Assembly: GCA_019120315.1 (NCBI GenBank) | Contig: DWVJ01000034.1 | Span: 62,001-126,000, forward strand | Length of the DNA stretch: 64,000 nucleotides | Direction of reading: 5' to 3' | Source of the DNA: Candidatus Ruminococcus avistercoris | GTDB taxonomy: Bacteria; Bacillota; Clostridia; Lachnospirales; Lachnospiraceae | Part shown: positions 1 through 8,786 of the stretch, piece after piece | How the letters are laid out: every line of letters begins with the position of its first letter | Position numbering within the stretch: the stretch's first letter is position 1 | Made by a program: the position numbers and the translations under genes | The notes under the pieces: model-generated | The model's input: only the letters and a program-made list of their open reading frames with translations | What the model was told of the DNA's origin: nothing | Databases searched by the model: none

Positions 1-93
1 GTCACCTCCCAAATTGCAAAAAAATATTTCTTTGTTTTTCCTGTTATTATATAATTTAAATGGTCAAATGGCAATGATGAAAGGAGAGGACAT
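1..93. promoter_or_regulatory. Probable divergent promoter region left of the PucR-type gene
   Basis: The first ten bases read, on the minus strand, as a near-perfect Shine-Dalgarno sequence (GGGAGGTGAC), so a minus-strand gene probably starts just outside the window. On the plus strand a TATAAT at 50-55 has only a weak -35 (TTTCTT, 27-32, 17 bp spacer). AAAGGAGAGG just before 94 is the ribosome binding site of the next gene. The middle is AT-rich. That it is a divergent promoter is inference. Confidence 0.5.
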
Positions 94-1290
94 ATGATTA
101 CGTGTGAAGATATTTTAAATCTCAAGTTGGACGGGATGCATCTGATTGCCGGGGAAAAAGGACTTTATCGCATGGTGTCCTGGACTTATATGGTGCAGAC
201 CAGGCCTTATGCGGATCATATGAACCGGGGGAATTTTGCGCTGATTGTGGTGGACTATGTCAGATTTGATTTTAAAGAAGTGGCGGTCACACTGGAGGAG
301 TTGAACGAACTGGGGATTTCCGGCCTGGCGATTTCTGTGGTGGATGACAGAGAGGAGGTACCGGAATCTGTCAGAAGACGGGCGGATGAACTGGAACTGC
401 CCCTGTTCTATGTACGATGGGAAGGAGCGTCATTTGTGGATATCGCTCAGAGCATCGGAAGCCTGATTGTACAGACGGGAGTGCAGAATAAAAAAACGGG
501 GGATTATCTGTACAATCTCCTGTTTGGATATCAGATCAACGATAAATACGTGGAAAAGATCTCCGGACAGTTCGGCCTGGATTTTTCCAGACCCTACCGT
601 GTAGGTGTGATCATCATCGACAGAAAGTACGGCATAAATCTGGAACAGGATGAACACACGTACGAATACTATGCAGACTGCCTCAACCGGGAGGTTAACA
701 ACATGAAAGGCAGTTCCATGTTTATGCGGTTTCTCAATAAATTTGTGCTGCTGTTTGAAGCCAGGGAGAATAAAGAGATCGAGCATGAACTGGAACAGAT
801 TCTCTGTACTTTGGATAATAAGCCGCAGTTTCAGGGGCTGATTAAAAGTACATGTATTCTGGGAGCGCCTTACAGAAACCCGCGGGATTTCGGGCGGAGC
901 TATCAGGAGGCGAAAAACCTGATTCCCAAAAAAGATATGCTGCCTAATCCCAAAAAGAAAAAAGTACTGAGCGCCAGTTCCATGGGGATTTACAAATTTA
1001 TGTTTAGCAGCGGCAATCAGCGGGAAATACTGGATTACTGTAATGAAAAGCTGCGCCGGCTGGAGGAGTACGACCATGCCAACGGAACTTTCCTGCAGGA
1101 TACCCTGCTGGAATACTACATGCATGGTTTCAGTGTGGGAAAGACGGCAGATGCTCTGTATATCCACAGAAATTCACTGCAGTACCGGCTCCGGAAAATC
1201 GAAGAACTGCTGGAGATAGAACTGGATGACTATATGGAGTATCTGAATCTGGTCAACTGCATTTTGATTAAGAAGCTGATGTTTTCGTAA
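94..1290 (+). CDS. PucR-type transcriptional regulator
   Basis: A 398-residue regulator with the PucR layout: an N-terminal PucR domain (about residues 8-125), a middle region like the GGDEF-related domain of CdaR/PucR proteins, and a C-terminal PucR-type helix-turn-helix around 340-375 (YIHRNSLQYRLRKIEELL). Family members usually sense a catabolic substrate and activate the adjacent pathway genes. It is followed by an amino-acid ABC importer, an aminotransferase and an alcohol dehydrogenase on the same strand, so it probably controls them; the ligand cannot be read from sequence. ATG at 94 has a good ribosome binding site. It is separated from the importer by its own terminator and a separate promoter. 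Confidence 0.88.
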   Translation: MITCEDILNLKLDGMHLIAGEKGLYRMVSWTYMVQTRPYADHMNRGNFALIVVDYVRFDFKEVAVTLEELNELGISGLAISVVDDREEVPESVRRRADELELPLFYVRWEGASFVDIAQSIGSLIVQTGVQNKKTGDYLYNLLFGYQINDKYVEKISGQFGLDFSRPYRVGVIIIDRKYGINLEQDEHTYEYYADCLNREVNNMKGSSMFMRFLNKFVLLFEARENKEIEHELEQILCTLDNKPQFQGLIKSTCILGAPYRNPRDFGRSYQEAKNLIPKKDMLPNPKKKKVLSASSMGIYKFMFSSGNQREILDYCNEKLRRLEEYDHANGTFLQDTLLEYYMHGFSVGKTADALYIHRNSLQYRLRKIEELLEIELDDYMEYLNLVNCILIKKLMFS

Positions 1291-1294
1291 AGAC

Positions 1295-1331
1295 TGTGCA
1301 AAATGACCATTATGAATGTGCGTTTTGCACA
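1295..1331. promoter_or_regulatory. Inverted repeat overlapping the importer promoter (candidate operator)
   Basis: TGTGCAAAA (1295-1303) and TTTTGCACA (1323-1331) form perfect 9-base arms separated by 19 bp. The right arm abuts the -35 hexamer of the promoter at 1332-1360. Position and symmetry fit an operator for the neighbouring PucR-type regulator, but that assignment is inference. Confidence 0.45.
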
Positions 1332-1360
1332 TTGAAAAAAAGACGAAGTTTGATTACAAT
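1332..1360 (+). promoter_or_regulatory. Sigma-A promoter of the amino-acid importer operon
   Basis: TTGAAA (1332-1337), 17 bp spacer, TACAAT (1355-1360). The start point would fall near 1367, only about ten bases before the terminator hairpin at 1375. Confidence 0.6.
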
Positions 1361-1374
1361 GTGCTCGTAACAGC

Positions 1375-1411
1375 AAAGGTGCTGGGGAAAAAATTCCCCG
1401 GCACCTTTTTT
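1375..1411 (+). terminator. Intrinsic terminator, possible leader attenuator
   Basis: Arms AAGGTGCTGGGGAA and TTCCCCGGCACCTT (one wobble pair) with an AAAA loop are followed by a T run. It can end the regulator transcript, but it also lies directly downstream of the promoter at 1332-1360, so it may attenuate the importer operon. Confidence 0.85.
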
Positions 1412-1456
1412 GCTGGGAGGAAAGAACCGTATCAGAACGGAGAGGAGTGTTATATT

Positions 1457-2368
1457 ATGAAAAGAAAATTATGGGCAGTTATGATGGCAGGAGTGATGAC
1501 GATGGCAGCGCTTGGCGGCTGCGGATCCGATTCGGCAGGATCTCTCGATGAAGCGAAAGGGGAGGAAACGGCGAAAACAGCAGAGACATCGGAAAGCAGC
1601 GACGTGCTCCGGGTAGGGATGGAATGTGCCTATGCTCCCTTTAACTGGACGCAGGATGAAGAGACTACACCGGATGGAAGCCAGGCAGTTCCGATTTACG
1701 ATTCGGATTATTATGCATATGGCTATGATGTGGCGGTAGCCCAGATGCTGGCAGAGGAGATGGGAAAAGAGCTGGAAATCCATAAAGTGGAATGGTCTTC
1801 CATCGGGATGTCTCTGGATGCCGGAGATTATGACTGCATCATTGCCGGTATGGGACGTACCGCGGAAAGAGAGATGTCCTATGCATTTACAGATCCTTAT
1901 TATTACAGATACAACTGTATTGTGGTGAAAAAGGGTGGGGAATATGAAAATGTGACGAAGCTTTCCGATCTGGCCGGCACAGGATGCAGGGTAACCACAC
2001 AGCTTGGCACCGGATGGGTTCCGCTTACGGAGCAGATTGAAGGCGCGCAGACAGGCACCAATTATGAGACGACTTCCGAGTGCTTTATGGCGATTTCCAA
2101 CGGTACAGCCGATGTATGTGTTGTGGATCTGCCTACCGCGCAGTCGGCAGCTCTGACCAATGATGATCTGACGATTATCACCTTTGATGAAAGCGATACC
2201 TTCCAGAATGACGATGAGATGGTCAATGTATGTATCGCTACCAGAAAAGATGATACACAGCTTTGCGATGAGCTTCAGGCCGCTATGGATTCCCTCGGCT
2301 GGAATGACAAAGAGAAGATGAACGAGCTGATGGATGAAGTGATTACACAGCAGCCGGCGGCGAACTGA
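1457..2368 (+). CDS. Amino-acid ABC transporter substrate-binding lipoprotein
   Basis: Solute-binding protein of ABC importer family 3. The chosen ATG at 1457 opens a lipoprotein signal peptide with lipobox LGGC (Cys about residue 22) and follows a GGAGAGGAG ribosome binding site. An in-frame start at 1316 would place about 47 residues across the promoter and terminator, so it is rejected. The mature part has typical family 3 stretches (VGMECAYAPFNW near the start, then DCIIAGMGRTAEREMSYAFT). It is anchored outside the membrane and delivers ligand to the permease encoded next. The ligand is a polar amino acid or related compound; its identity cannot be decided. Confidence 0.9.
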   Translation: MKRKLWAVMMAGVMTMAALGGCGSDSAGSLDEAKGEETAKTAETSESSDVLRVGMECAYAPFNWTQDEETTPDGSQAVPIYDSDYYAYGYDVAVAQMLAEEMGKELEIHKVEWSSIGMSLDAGDYDCIIAGMGRTAEREMSYAFTDPYYYRYNCIVVKKGGEYENVTKLSDLAGTGCRVTTQLGTGWVPLTEQIEGAQTGTNYETTSECFMAISNGTADVCVVDLPTAQSAALTNDDLTIITFDESDTFQNDDEMVNVCIATRKDDTQLCDELQAAMDSLGWNDKEKMNELMDEVITQQPAAN

Positions 2369-2405
2369 CCGGGAGTATTTTTACGGGACAAAGTGAGGTA
2401 ACAGC

Positions 2406-3173
2406 ATGATAAGTTTGTTTTCAATTCAAGATCCGGGAAACTCCATAGAATGGATGCTTTATCTGGCAGACAAGTATGCGGGCATGTTCTGGGAAGGAAC
2501 GAAACTGACCCTGTTCATTGCGGTCCTGGGTACGATTCTGGGATTTGCACTGGGGTATGTGATAGGAATTATTCAGGATGCAAAAATCAATAAAGGCGAC
2601 CACATTTTGAAAAAGGCGCTGCTTCGTCTGATCAAGGCCATCGTAACGGTTTACGTGGAGATTTTCCGTGATACTCCGATGATCGTACAGGCGATGATCA
2701 TTTACTTCGGTATCCGGGAAGCCAACATCGAGATCGATCCGGTCAGCGCCGGTGTTCTCGTCACCGTGCTGAATACGGGAGCATATATGGCGGAAACCGT
2801 CAGGGCAGGTATCGGTTCCATTGATCTGGGACAGAGAGAAGGCGCCTGGGCCATGGGTATGTCACCAATGAAAACGATGATCTGTGTGGTTTTGCCCCAG
2901 GCGTTTAAAAATATTATTCCCGAGATGGCCAATACCTTTCTGACCAACCTGAAAATGACATCGGTGCTGAATGTGATCGCGGTGCAGGAGCTTTTCATGG
3001 CAGCGAAAACGGTGGGCGGCAACTATTACAAGTATTTTGAATCCTACCTGGTCATTGCGGTGATTTATTTCGTACTGTGTTTTGCCTTTAACAAGATCTT
3101 TAACTTTATGGAAAAGAAGATGAGGGGCAGAAGCGATTATGCACTGGCGGTGGAATACATGGATAATCAGTAA
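2406..3173 (+). CDS. Amino-acid ABC transporter permease
   Basis: Membrane subunit of the HisM/GlnP type, 255 residues. It has several hydrophobic helices and the cytoplasmic EAA-like loop that docks on the ATPase ([20 protein letters not shown], middle of the protein). It lies 37 bp after the binding protein and 11 bp before the ATPase, so the three form one operon. Only one permease gene is present, which suggests a homodimeric channel. Complete. Confidence 0.92.
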   Translation: MISLFSIQDPGNSIEWMLYLADKYAGMFWEGTKLTLFIAVLGTILGFALGYVIGIIQDAKINKGDHILKKALLRLIKAIVTVYVEIFRDTPMIVQAMIIYFGIREANIEIDPVSAGVLVTVLNTGAYMAETVRAGIGSIDLGQREGAWAMGMSPMKTMICVVLPQAFKNIIPEMANTFLTNLKMTSVLNVIAVQELFMAAKTVGGNYYKYFESYLVIAVIYFVLCFAFNKIFNFMEKKMRGRSDYALAVEYMDNQ

Positions 3174-3184
3174 GGAGAGCAGAT

Positions 3185-3925
3185 ATGAGCAAGACAATTA
3201 TTTCGATTCAGGATCTGAGCAAGTCCTTCGGAGATCATGAAGTGCTCAGGAAAATTGATATTGATGTTCACGCAGGAGAGATCATCTGTATCGTGGGCTC
3301 CTCCGGTTCCGGGAAATCCACACTTCTTCGCTGCATCAACAGACTGGAACATCAGACTTCCGGAAAAGTATTATTTTATGGAAAGGAAGTCCGGGATGTA
3401 CAGAAAGAAATTAATGAATACAGGTCAAAGGTAGGGATGGTGTTTCAGTCCTTTAACCTGTTCAATAACATGACGGTTCTGGAAAACTGCATGCTCTGCA
3501 CAAGAAAAGTACTTCATCTGTCCAAAGGAGAAGCTTTTGACAGGGCGATCGCCCATCTGAAAGAAGTGGGCATGGCTCCCTTTATCCATGCCAGACCGGA
3601 TCAGCTGTCAGGCGGACAGAAGCAGCGGGTGGCCATTGCACGGGCGCTCTGCATGAATCCGGAAGTACTTCTGTTTGACGAGCCCACTTCGGCTCTGGAT
3701 CCGGAGATGGTCGGGGAGGTACTGAACGTTATGAAAAATCTGGCAACCACAGGTCTTACGATGGTGATTGTAACCCATGAGATGGCCTTTGCGCGAGATG
3801 TGTCTACCAGGACGATCTTCATGGACAGGGGCTTTGTGGCGGAGGACGCGCCGCCCTCTCAGCTTTTCACCAATCCCCAAAATCCACGGACAAGGGAATT
3901 CTTAAGCAGATATCTGGCAGGATAA
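3185..3925 (+). CDS. Amino-acid ABC transporter ATP-binding protein
   Basis: GlnQ/HisP-type ATPase, 246 residues. Visible motifs are Walker [10 protein letters not shown] (38-46), Q-loop MVFQSFNLF, signature [15 protein letters not shown] (about 141-155), Walker [12 protein letters not shown] and the H-loop VTHEM. It powers the importer together with the preceding two genes. The next gene follows after 19 bp and is probably co-transcribed. Confidence 0.94.
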   Translation: MSKTIISIQDLSKSFGDHEVLRKIDIDVHAGEIICIVGSSGSGKSTLLRCINRLEHQTSGKVLFYGKEVRDVQKEINEYRSKVGMVFQSFNLFNNMTVLENCMLCTRKVLHLSKGEAFDRAIAHLKEVGMAPFIHARPDQLSGGQKQRVAIARALCMNPEVLLFDEPTSALDPEMVGEVLNVMKNLATTGLTMVIVTHEMAFARDVSTRTIFMDRGFVAEDAPPSQLFTNPQNPRTREFLSRYLAG

Positions 3926-3944
3926 AGAATCAGGAGGCATAACT

Positions 3945-4637
3945 ATGGGAAATTATGTAATTACATTTGCAAGAGGTTTTGGATCCGGCGGAAAAGAGAT
4001 CGCGTCCTGCCTGGCGAAGGAACTGGGAATTCACTGTTATGAAAACCGGATCCTGACTCTGGCCAGTCAGATGAGCGGTCTGGAGGAAAAGCTGTTTCAG
4101 GAAGTAAATGAGAAGATACGGCAGACCGGTGGCTTTTCCAACTTTATGCGGGGACTTCCCAGAACCCGGCAGTATGTGGCGAGAAAAGAAAAGTTCCGCT
4201 CTGATGACAAATTGTTTGAATATCAAAGTGAGATCATCAAAAACCTTGCGGATACGGAATCCTGCGTTATCGTGGGGAAATGCGCCGATTATATCCTGCG
4301 GGACCGGGAAAATGTGGTCAGTATCTATATTGAAGCACCCAGAGCATTCTGTGTACGGCGGGTGATGAATCGTATGGGTATTACGGAAGAGGTGGCTCAT
4401 GCCACCATCTCCCAGACGGATAAATACCGTGCACAGTATTACCAGTACTATACTCATGGAAATTACTGGACAAATCCGGTGAATTATGATCTGACGCTGA
4501 ACAGCGAAAAAGTGGGCGTGTATAACTGCGTGAAAATCATTGAGCAGTACATGATAATCAAAGGGCTGATTACCCCGGATCAAATTACCCCGGCGGAACA
4601 TTCACAGCTGGACCAAAAAGAAACAACATCAGAATAA
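3945..4637 (+). CDS. Cytidylate kinase-like family protein
   Basis: A 230-residue P-loop protein of the cytidylate-kinase-like family common in Clostridia. The N-terminus has a kinase-like nucleotide loop (ARGFGSGGKEIA, about 9-20), followed by a stretch typical of this family and a C-terminal half with CMP-kinase-like segments (VIVGKCADYIL, then IYIEAPRAFCVRRV). It is not the housekeeping Cmk, and the true substrate of this family is not established. Its place between an amino-acid importer and an aminotransferase suggests a role in the same pathway or its control, but that is inference. Confidence 0.78.
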   Translation: MGNYVITFARGFGSGGKEIASCLAKELGIHCYENRILTLASQMSGLEEKLFQEVNEKIRQTGGFSNFMRGLPRTRQYVARKEKFRSDDKLFEYQSEIIKNLADTESCVIVGKCADYILRDRENVVSIYIEAPRAFCVRRVMNRMGITEEVAHATISQTDKYRAQYYQYYTHGNYWTNPVNYDLTLNSEKVGVYNCVKIIEQYMIIKGLITPDQITPAEHSQLDQKETTSE

Positions 4638-4658
4638 CAGACAGTCAGGAGGGACATT

Positions 4659-5873
4659 ATGAAACTGGCAGAGACAGGACTTACGGTACAGGATATCAAA
4701 GAAAAAGTAAGCAAATATATGATTGAAACCTATGAGCGATTCGATTTTCTGGCGGAGTCGGCGAAAGATCAGTACATTTATGATGAAAAAGGGGAAAAGT
4801 ATCTGGATTTTTATGCCGGTATCGCTGTAAACTCCGCGGGGAACTGCAATGAAAAAGTCGTAGAAGCGGCGGTAAATCAGGCTAAAACCCTGATGCATAC
4901 CTTCAACTATCCCTATACGATTCCTCAGGCGCTTTTGGCGGAAAAAGTCTGCACGACCATTGGAATGGATAAAATCTATTTCCAGAATACCGGTACGGAG
5001 GCCAATGAAGCCATGATAAAAATGGCCAGAAAATACGGAATCGAAAAGTACGGGCCAAACCGATACCACATCGTGACTGCGAAAAAAAGTTTTCACGGCA
5101 GAACTTTCGGTTCCATGTCGGCGACGGGACAGCCGGGCAATGGCTGCCAGGTGGGATTCGGCCCTATGACCTATGGCTTCTCCTATGCTCCTTATAACAA
5201 TCTGCAGGCATTCAAAGACGCCTGTACGGAAAATACCATCGCTATTATGATCGAACCGGTACAGGGCGAGGGCGGCGTACATCCGGCGACGCAGGAATTT
5301 ATGAAAGGACTTCGGGAATTCTGCGATAAAAACGACATGCTGCTCCTTCTTGATGAGGTGCAGACCGGATGGTGCAGAACTGGTAAAGTCATGAGCTATA
5401 TGAATTACGGCATCAAACCGGACATCGTTTCCATGGCGAAGGCCTTGGGAGGCGGCATGCCCATCGGCGCCATCTGTGCCACGGAGGAAGTATCCAAAGC
5501 GTTTACGGCGGGATCCCATGGAACTACTTTTGGCGGTCACCCGGTCAGCTGTGCGGCGGCTCTGGCAGAAGTGGAAGAGCTGCTGGAGCGGAATCTGGCG
5601 GACAATGCTGCCAAAACGGGCGATTACTTTATGGAGAAACTGAAAATGCTTCCCCATGTAAAGGAAGTGAGGGGGCAGGGTCTGTTGGTTGGCGTGGAAT
5701 TTGACGACACCATCAATGCCGTAGATGTAAAACATGAGTGTCTCCGCAGACATCTTCTGATTACAGCCATCGGGGATCATATCATCCGTATGGTTCCGCC
5801 GCTGATCATCGATGAAAAGGACTGTGATCAGGCATACGATATCATCAGAGCTTCAGTGGAAGCTCTTGGGTGA
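4659..5873 (+). CDS. Class III (PLP-dependent) aminotransferase
   Basis: A 404-residue fold-type I aminotransferase of subgroup III, resembling acetylornithine/GABA/ornithine aminotransferases. It shows the N-terminal YLDFYAGIAVNS, the PLP-phosphate loop NTGTEANEA, FHGRTFGSMSATG, LLLDEVQTG (PLP-N1 aspartate) and the Schiff-base lysine in SMAKALGGG (about K261). The reaction is amino-group transfer from a terminal or omega amine to an oxo acid. With an importer upstream and an iron alcohol dehydrogenase 12 bp downstream, a plausible route is omega-amino acid to semialdehyde to hydroxy acid; an ArgD-like role cannot be excluded. Confidence 0.85.
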   Translation: MKLAETGLTVQDIKEKVSKYMIETYERFDFLAESAKDQYIYDEKGEKYLDFYAGIAVNSAGNCNEKVVEAAVNQAKTLMHTFNYPYTIPQALLAEKVCTTIGMDKIYFQNTGTEANEAMIKMARKYGIEKYGPNRYHIVTAKKSFHGRTFGSMSATGQPGNGCQVGFGPMTYGFSYAPYNNLQAFKDACTENTIAIMIEPVQGEGGVHPATQEFMKGLREFCDKNDMLLLLDEVQTGWCRTGKVMSYMNYGIKPDIVSMAKALGGGMPIGAICATEEVSKAFTAGSHGTTFGGHPVSCAAALAEVEELLERNLADNAAKTGDYFMEKLKMLPHVKEVRGQGLLVGVEFDDTINAVDVKHECLRRHLLITAIGDHIIRMVPPLIIDEKDCDQAYDIIRASVEALG

Positions 5874-5885
5874 GGAGGTGGAAAA

Positions 5886-7034
5886 ATGGAATCATTTTCC
5901 TTTTCCATACCTCAGAATATCCGTTTCGGGAAAGGAAGCCTGAAATTTCTCCCGGAAATGGCCGGACGGCTGCAGAAGAAGAGAGCTCTGATCATATCCG
6001 GTCCTTATCTGAATAAAATCGGTATGGTAAAACAATGCCGGGATGCTCTTTATGCGGCGGGAATAGACAGCGCGGCATTTACGGAAACGGAAGGCAACCC
6101 CGGTACGCAGACTGTTGAAAAAGCGGCGAAGACTTATAAAGATGCCAAAGCGGATTTCATCGTCGCTTTTGGAGGAGGTTCCCCCCTGGATGTGGCGAAA
6201 GCTGCCGCCATACTGATTGCTTACGGAGGATGCATTACGGAGTATGAAGGCGCGGATAAAGTGCCCGGACCGGTCGTTCCGATTATTGCCGTTCCCACCA
6301 CCGCCGGCACCGGTTCTGAAGTGACCTCTTTTGCCGTGATTACCGATCACAGTCGAAACTACAAACTGACGGTATCCAGCAATTATCTTCTGCCGGCTTA
6401 CGCCATATTAGACCCGGAATTGATATGCAGTGTTCCGGAAAATACGGCGGCGGCATGCGGTGTGGATGCCCTGGTTCATGCTCTGGAAGCTTATCTTTCT
6501 CTGGCGGCATCCCCTTTTTCTGATATGTTTGCCATGCAGGCACTGAGGATGATCGGGAAAAACCTCCGCGCTTACGTGGCAAACCGGAAAAATGAAGCTG
6601 CGGCAGAGGCTATGCTGGCGGGTTCCCTCTTTGCCGGCATTGCATTTTCCCACGCAAGGCTGGGAGACGTTCACGCCATGAGCCATCCGGTCAGTGCCTG
6701 TTTCAATGTGGCCCACGGAGTAGCAAATGCCATTTTGCTTCCTGTCGTGGCAGATTATAATGCGCTGGCAGATCAGGGAAAGTATTATGATATTTATCGC
6801 TGTGTTGCGAAAGCGCCGGTGCCGCGGGAAATGTTTACGCCCGGGATGCTGGGAGAACAGCTGCGTCAGTTAAATACAGAGCTTGGGATTCCGGACTGCC
6901 TGAAAAAAGTCGGAGTAATGGATGAATTCTTTGACGTCATGGCAGAGGACGCCATGAAAAGCGGGAATATTGCAGTTAATCCGAGGACGACCACGAAACC
7001 GGATATCATAGAGTTGTATCACAGAGCCTTCTGA
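5886..7034 (+). CDS. Iron-containing alcohol dehydrogenase
   Basis: Group III alcohol dehydrogenase, 382 residues, NAD(P)H-dependent. The nucleotide-binding loop is AFGGGSPLDVAK (about 94-105); the metal site lies in CGVDALVHALEAY and the two later histidine motifs HAMSHP and FNVAHGVANA. It probably reduces an aldehyde or semialdehyde made by the aminotransferase immediately upstream. The gene starts 12 bp after that gene with a GAGGAGG ribosome binding site and ends at a terminator, closing the cluster. Substrate unknown. Confidence 0.9.
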   Translation: MESFSFSIPQNIRFGKGSLKFLPEMAGRLQKKRALIISGPYLNKIGMVKQCRDALYAAGIDSAAFTETEGNPGTQTVEKAAKTYKDAKADFIVAFGGGSPLDVAKAAAILIAYGGCITEYEGADKVPGPVVPIIAVPTTAGTGSEVTSFAVITDHSRNYKLTVSSNYLLPAYAILDPELICSVPENTAAACGVDALVHALEAYLSLAASPFSDMFAMQALRMIGKNLRAYVANRKNEAAAEAMLAGSLFAGIAFSHARLGDVHAMSHPVSACFNVAHGVANAILLPVVADYNALADQGKYYDIYRCVAKAPVPREMFTPGMLGEQLRQLNTELGIPDCLKKVGVMDEFFDVMAEDAMKSGNIAVNPRTTTKPDIIELYHRAF

Positions 7035-7050
7035 ATATTTCAAAATACGG

Positions 7051-7089
7051 CAAAAACAGGTTGTTGAAATGCTTGACAACCTGTTTTTG
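7051..7089 (+). terminator. Intrinsic terminator after the alcohol dehydrogenase
   Basis: Perfect 14-base arms (CAAAAACAGGTTGT and ACAACCTGTTTTTG) around an 11-base loop, with a T run inside the 3' arm. The symmetrical A and T runs mean it could work in both directions. Confidence 0.85.
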
Positions 7090-7106
7090 CTGTGTCAAAA
7101 TACCTT

Positions 7107-7134
7107 TTGACTACAATATCATAATATTTATAAG
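7107..7134 (+). promoter_or_regulatory. Sigma-A promoter of the ABC-F gene
   Basis: TTGACT (7107-7112), 16 bp spacer, TATAAG (7129-7134), 20 bp before the gene start. Confidence 0.55.
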
Positions 7135-7154
7135 AAAATTAAGAGGTAAGAATC

Positions 7155-8786
7155 ATGATAGCGGCAAATAATGTAACACTGAGAATCGGAAAAAAGGCGT
7201 TATTTGAAGATGTCAATATCAAATTTACGGAAGGAAACTGCTATGGACTGATCGGCGCCAACGGGGCCGGAAAATCCACTTTTCTGAAGATCCTTTCAGG
7301 GCAGCTGGAAACCACCAAGGGCGACGTTACCATCACGCCGGGACAAAGGCTTTCCTTTTTGCAGCAGGATCATTTTAAATATGATGCCTATCCCGTTATG
7401 GATACGGTGATCATGGGCAATGCCCGCCTTTATGAAATCATGAAGGAGAAAGAAGCGATCTATGCCAAGGAGGATTTCACCGATGAGGATGGAATCCGTG
7501 CCAGCGAACTGGAAGGCGAGTTCGCGGAGATGAATGGCTGGGAGGCAGAATCTGACGCAGCGCAGCTGCTGAACGGTCTTGGCATTGAGACAGATCTTCA
7601 TTACGTACAGATGGCGGAGTTAAACGGCAGTCAAAAGGTGAAAGTTCTGCTGGCCCAGGCGCTGTTTGGCAATCCGGATATCCTGCTTCTGGACGAACCT
7701 ACCAACCACCTGGATCTGGACGCCATCGCCTGGCTGGAAGAATTCCTGATCAATTTCAATAATACGGTCATCGTGGTATCCCACGACCGGTATTTCCTGA
7801 ATAAGGTATGCACCCATATCGCGGACATTGATTACGGCAAGATCCAGCTTTATGCCGGCAACTATGATTTCTGGTTTGAATCCAGCCAGCTGCTGGTAAA
7901 GCAGATGAAGGAGGCAAATAAGAAGAAAGAAGAAAAAATCAAGGAGCTGCAGGAATTTATTTCCCGTTTCAGCGCCAACGCCTCCAAATCCCGCCAGGCA
8001 ACTTCCAGAAAGCGGGCGCTGGAGAAGATTCAGCTGGATGAAATGCGGCCTTCCAGCAGAAAATATCCCTATATCGATTTTCGACCCAACCGGGAAATCG
8101 GAAATGAAGTGCTGATGGTGGAAGGACTGAGCAAGACCATCGACGGCGTCAAAGTGCTGGACAATATTACCTTTACGCTGGGTCATGACGACAAGGTGGC
8201 TTTCGTGGGCGGAAACGAGCAGGCTAAGACGACATTGTTTAAGATTCTGATGGGTGAGATGGAGCCGGATGAAGGCACCTATAAATGGGGTGTTACCACC
8301 AGCCGCGCTTATTTCCCCAAAGACAGTACCCAGGAATTTGACAATGATCTGACCATTGCCGACTGGCTGACCCAGTACTCGGAAATCAAAGACGCCACAT
8401 ACGTAAGGGGATTTCTGGGGAGAATGCTCTTTGCGGGTGAGGACGGCGTGAAAAAGGTCAGGGTTCTCTCCGGCGGAGAGAAGGTTCGCTGCCTGCTGTC
8501 CAAGATGATGATCTCCGGAGCCAACATTCTTATTCTGGACGAACCCACCAACCATCTAGATATGGAAGCGATCACTGCCCTGAATAACGGACTGATCAAA
8601 TTCCCGGGCGTGATTCTCTTCGCATCCCATGACCATCAGTTTGTGGAAACCACGGCGAACCGGATCATGGAAATCGTACCCGGGGGAATGCTCATTGACA
8701 AAATTACGACTTACGATGAATATCTGGCCAATGACGAGATGGCCAGAAAACGCCAGGTATATACCATGCAGGGAGAGGATAATTAA
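7155..8786 (+). CDS. ABC-F family ATPase (YkpA/YbiT-like)
   Basis: Soluble protein of 543 residues with two ABC ATPase domains and no membrane segments, the ABC-F type that acts on ribosomes. Domain 1 has Walker A GANGAGKST and Walker B LLLDEPTNHLD, with an unusual signature LNGSQKVKVLLAQAL. A charged linker (about residues 245-290) follows. Domain 2 has a variant Walker A (GGNEQAKTT, Ala replacing the usual Gly before Lys), a normal LSGGEKVRCLLSKM and LILDEPTNHLD. Length and layout fit YkpA/YbiT relatives; a translation or antibiotic-protection role is possible but not shown. Its stop overlaps the next start (TAATG). Confidence 0.88.
   Translation: MIAANNVTLRIGKKALFEDVNIKFTEGNCYGLIGANGAGKSTFLKILSGQLETTKGDVTITPGQRLSFLQQDHFKYDAYPVMDTVIMGNARLYEIMKEKEAIYAKEDFTDEDGIRASELEGEFAEMNGWEAESDAAQLLNGLGIETDLHYVQMAELNGSQKVKVLLAQALFGNPDILLLDEPTNHLDLDAIAWLEEFLINFNNTVIVVSHDRYFLNKVCTHIADIDYGKIQLYAGNYDFWFESSQLLVKQMKEANKKKEEKIKELQEFISRFSANASKSRQATSRKRALEKIQLDEMRPSSRKYPYIDFRPNREIGNEVLMVEGLSKTIDGVKVLDNITFTLGHDDKVAFVGGNEQAKTTLFKILMGEMEPDEGTYKWGVTTSRAYFPKDSTQEFDNDLTIADWLTQYSEIKDATYVRGFLGRMLFAGEDGVKKVRVLSGGEKVRCLLSKMMISGANILILDEPTNHLDMEAITALNNGLIKFPGVILFASHDHQFVETTANRIMEIVPGGMLIDKITTYDEYLANDEMARKRQVYTMQGEDN

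Noticed and set aside
1316..1456. In-frame N-terminal extension of the substrate-binding protein
   Set aside because: It would run across the promoter and terminator and remove the signal peptide from the N-terminus.
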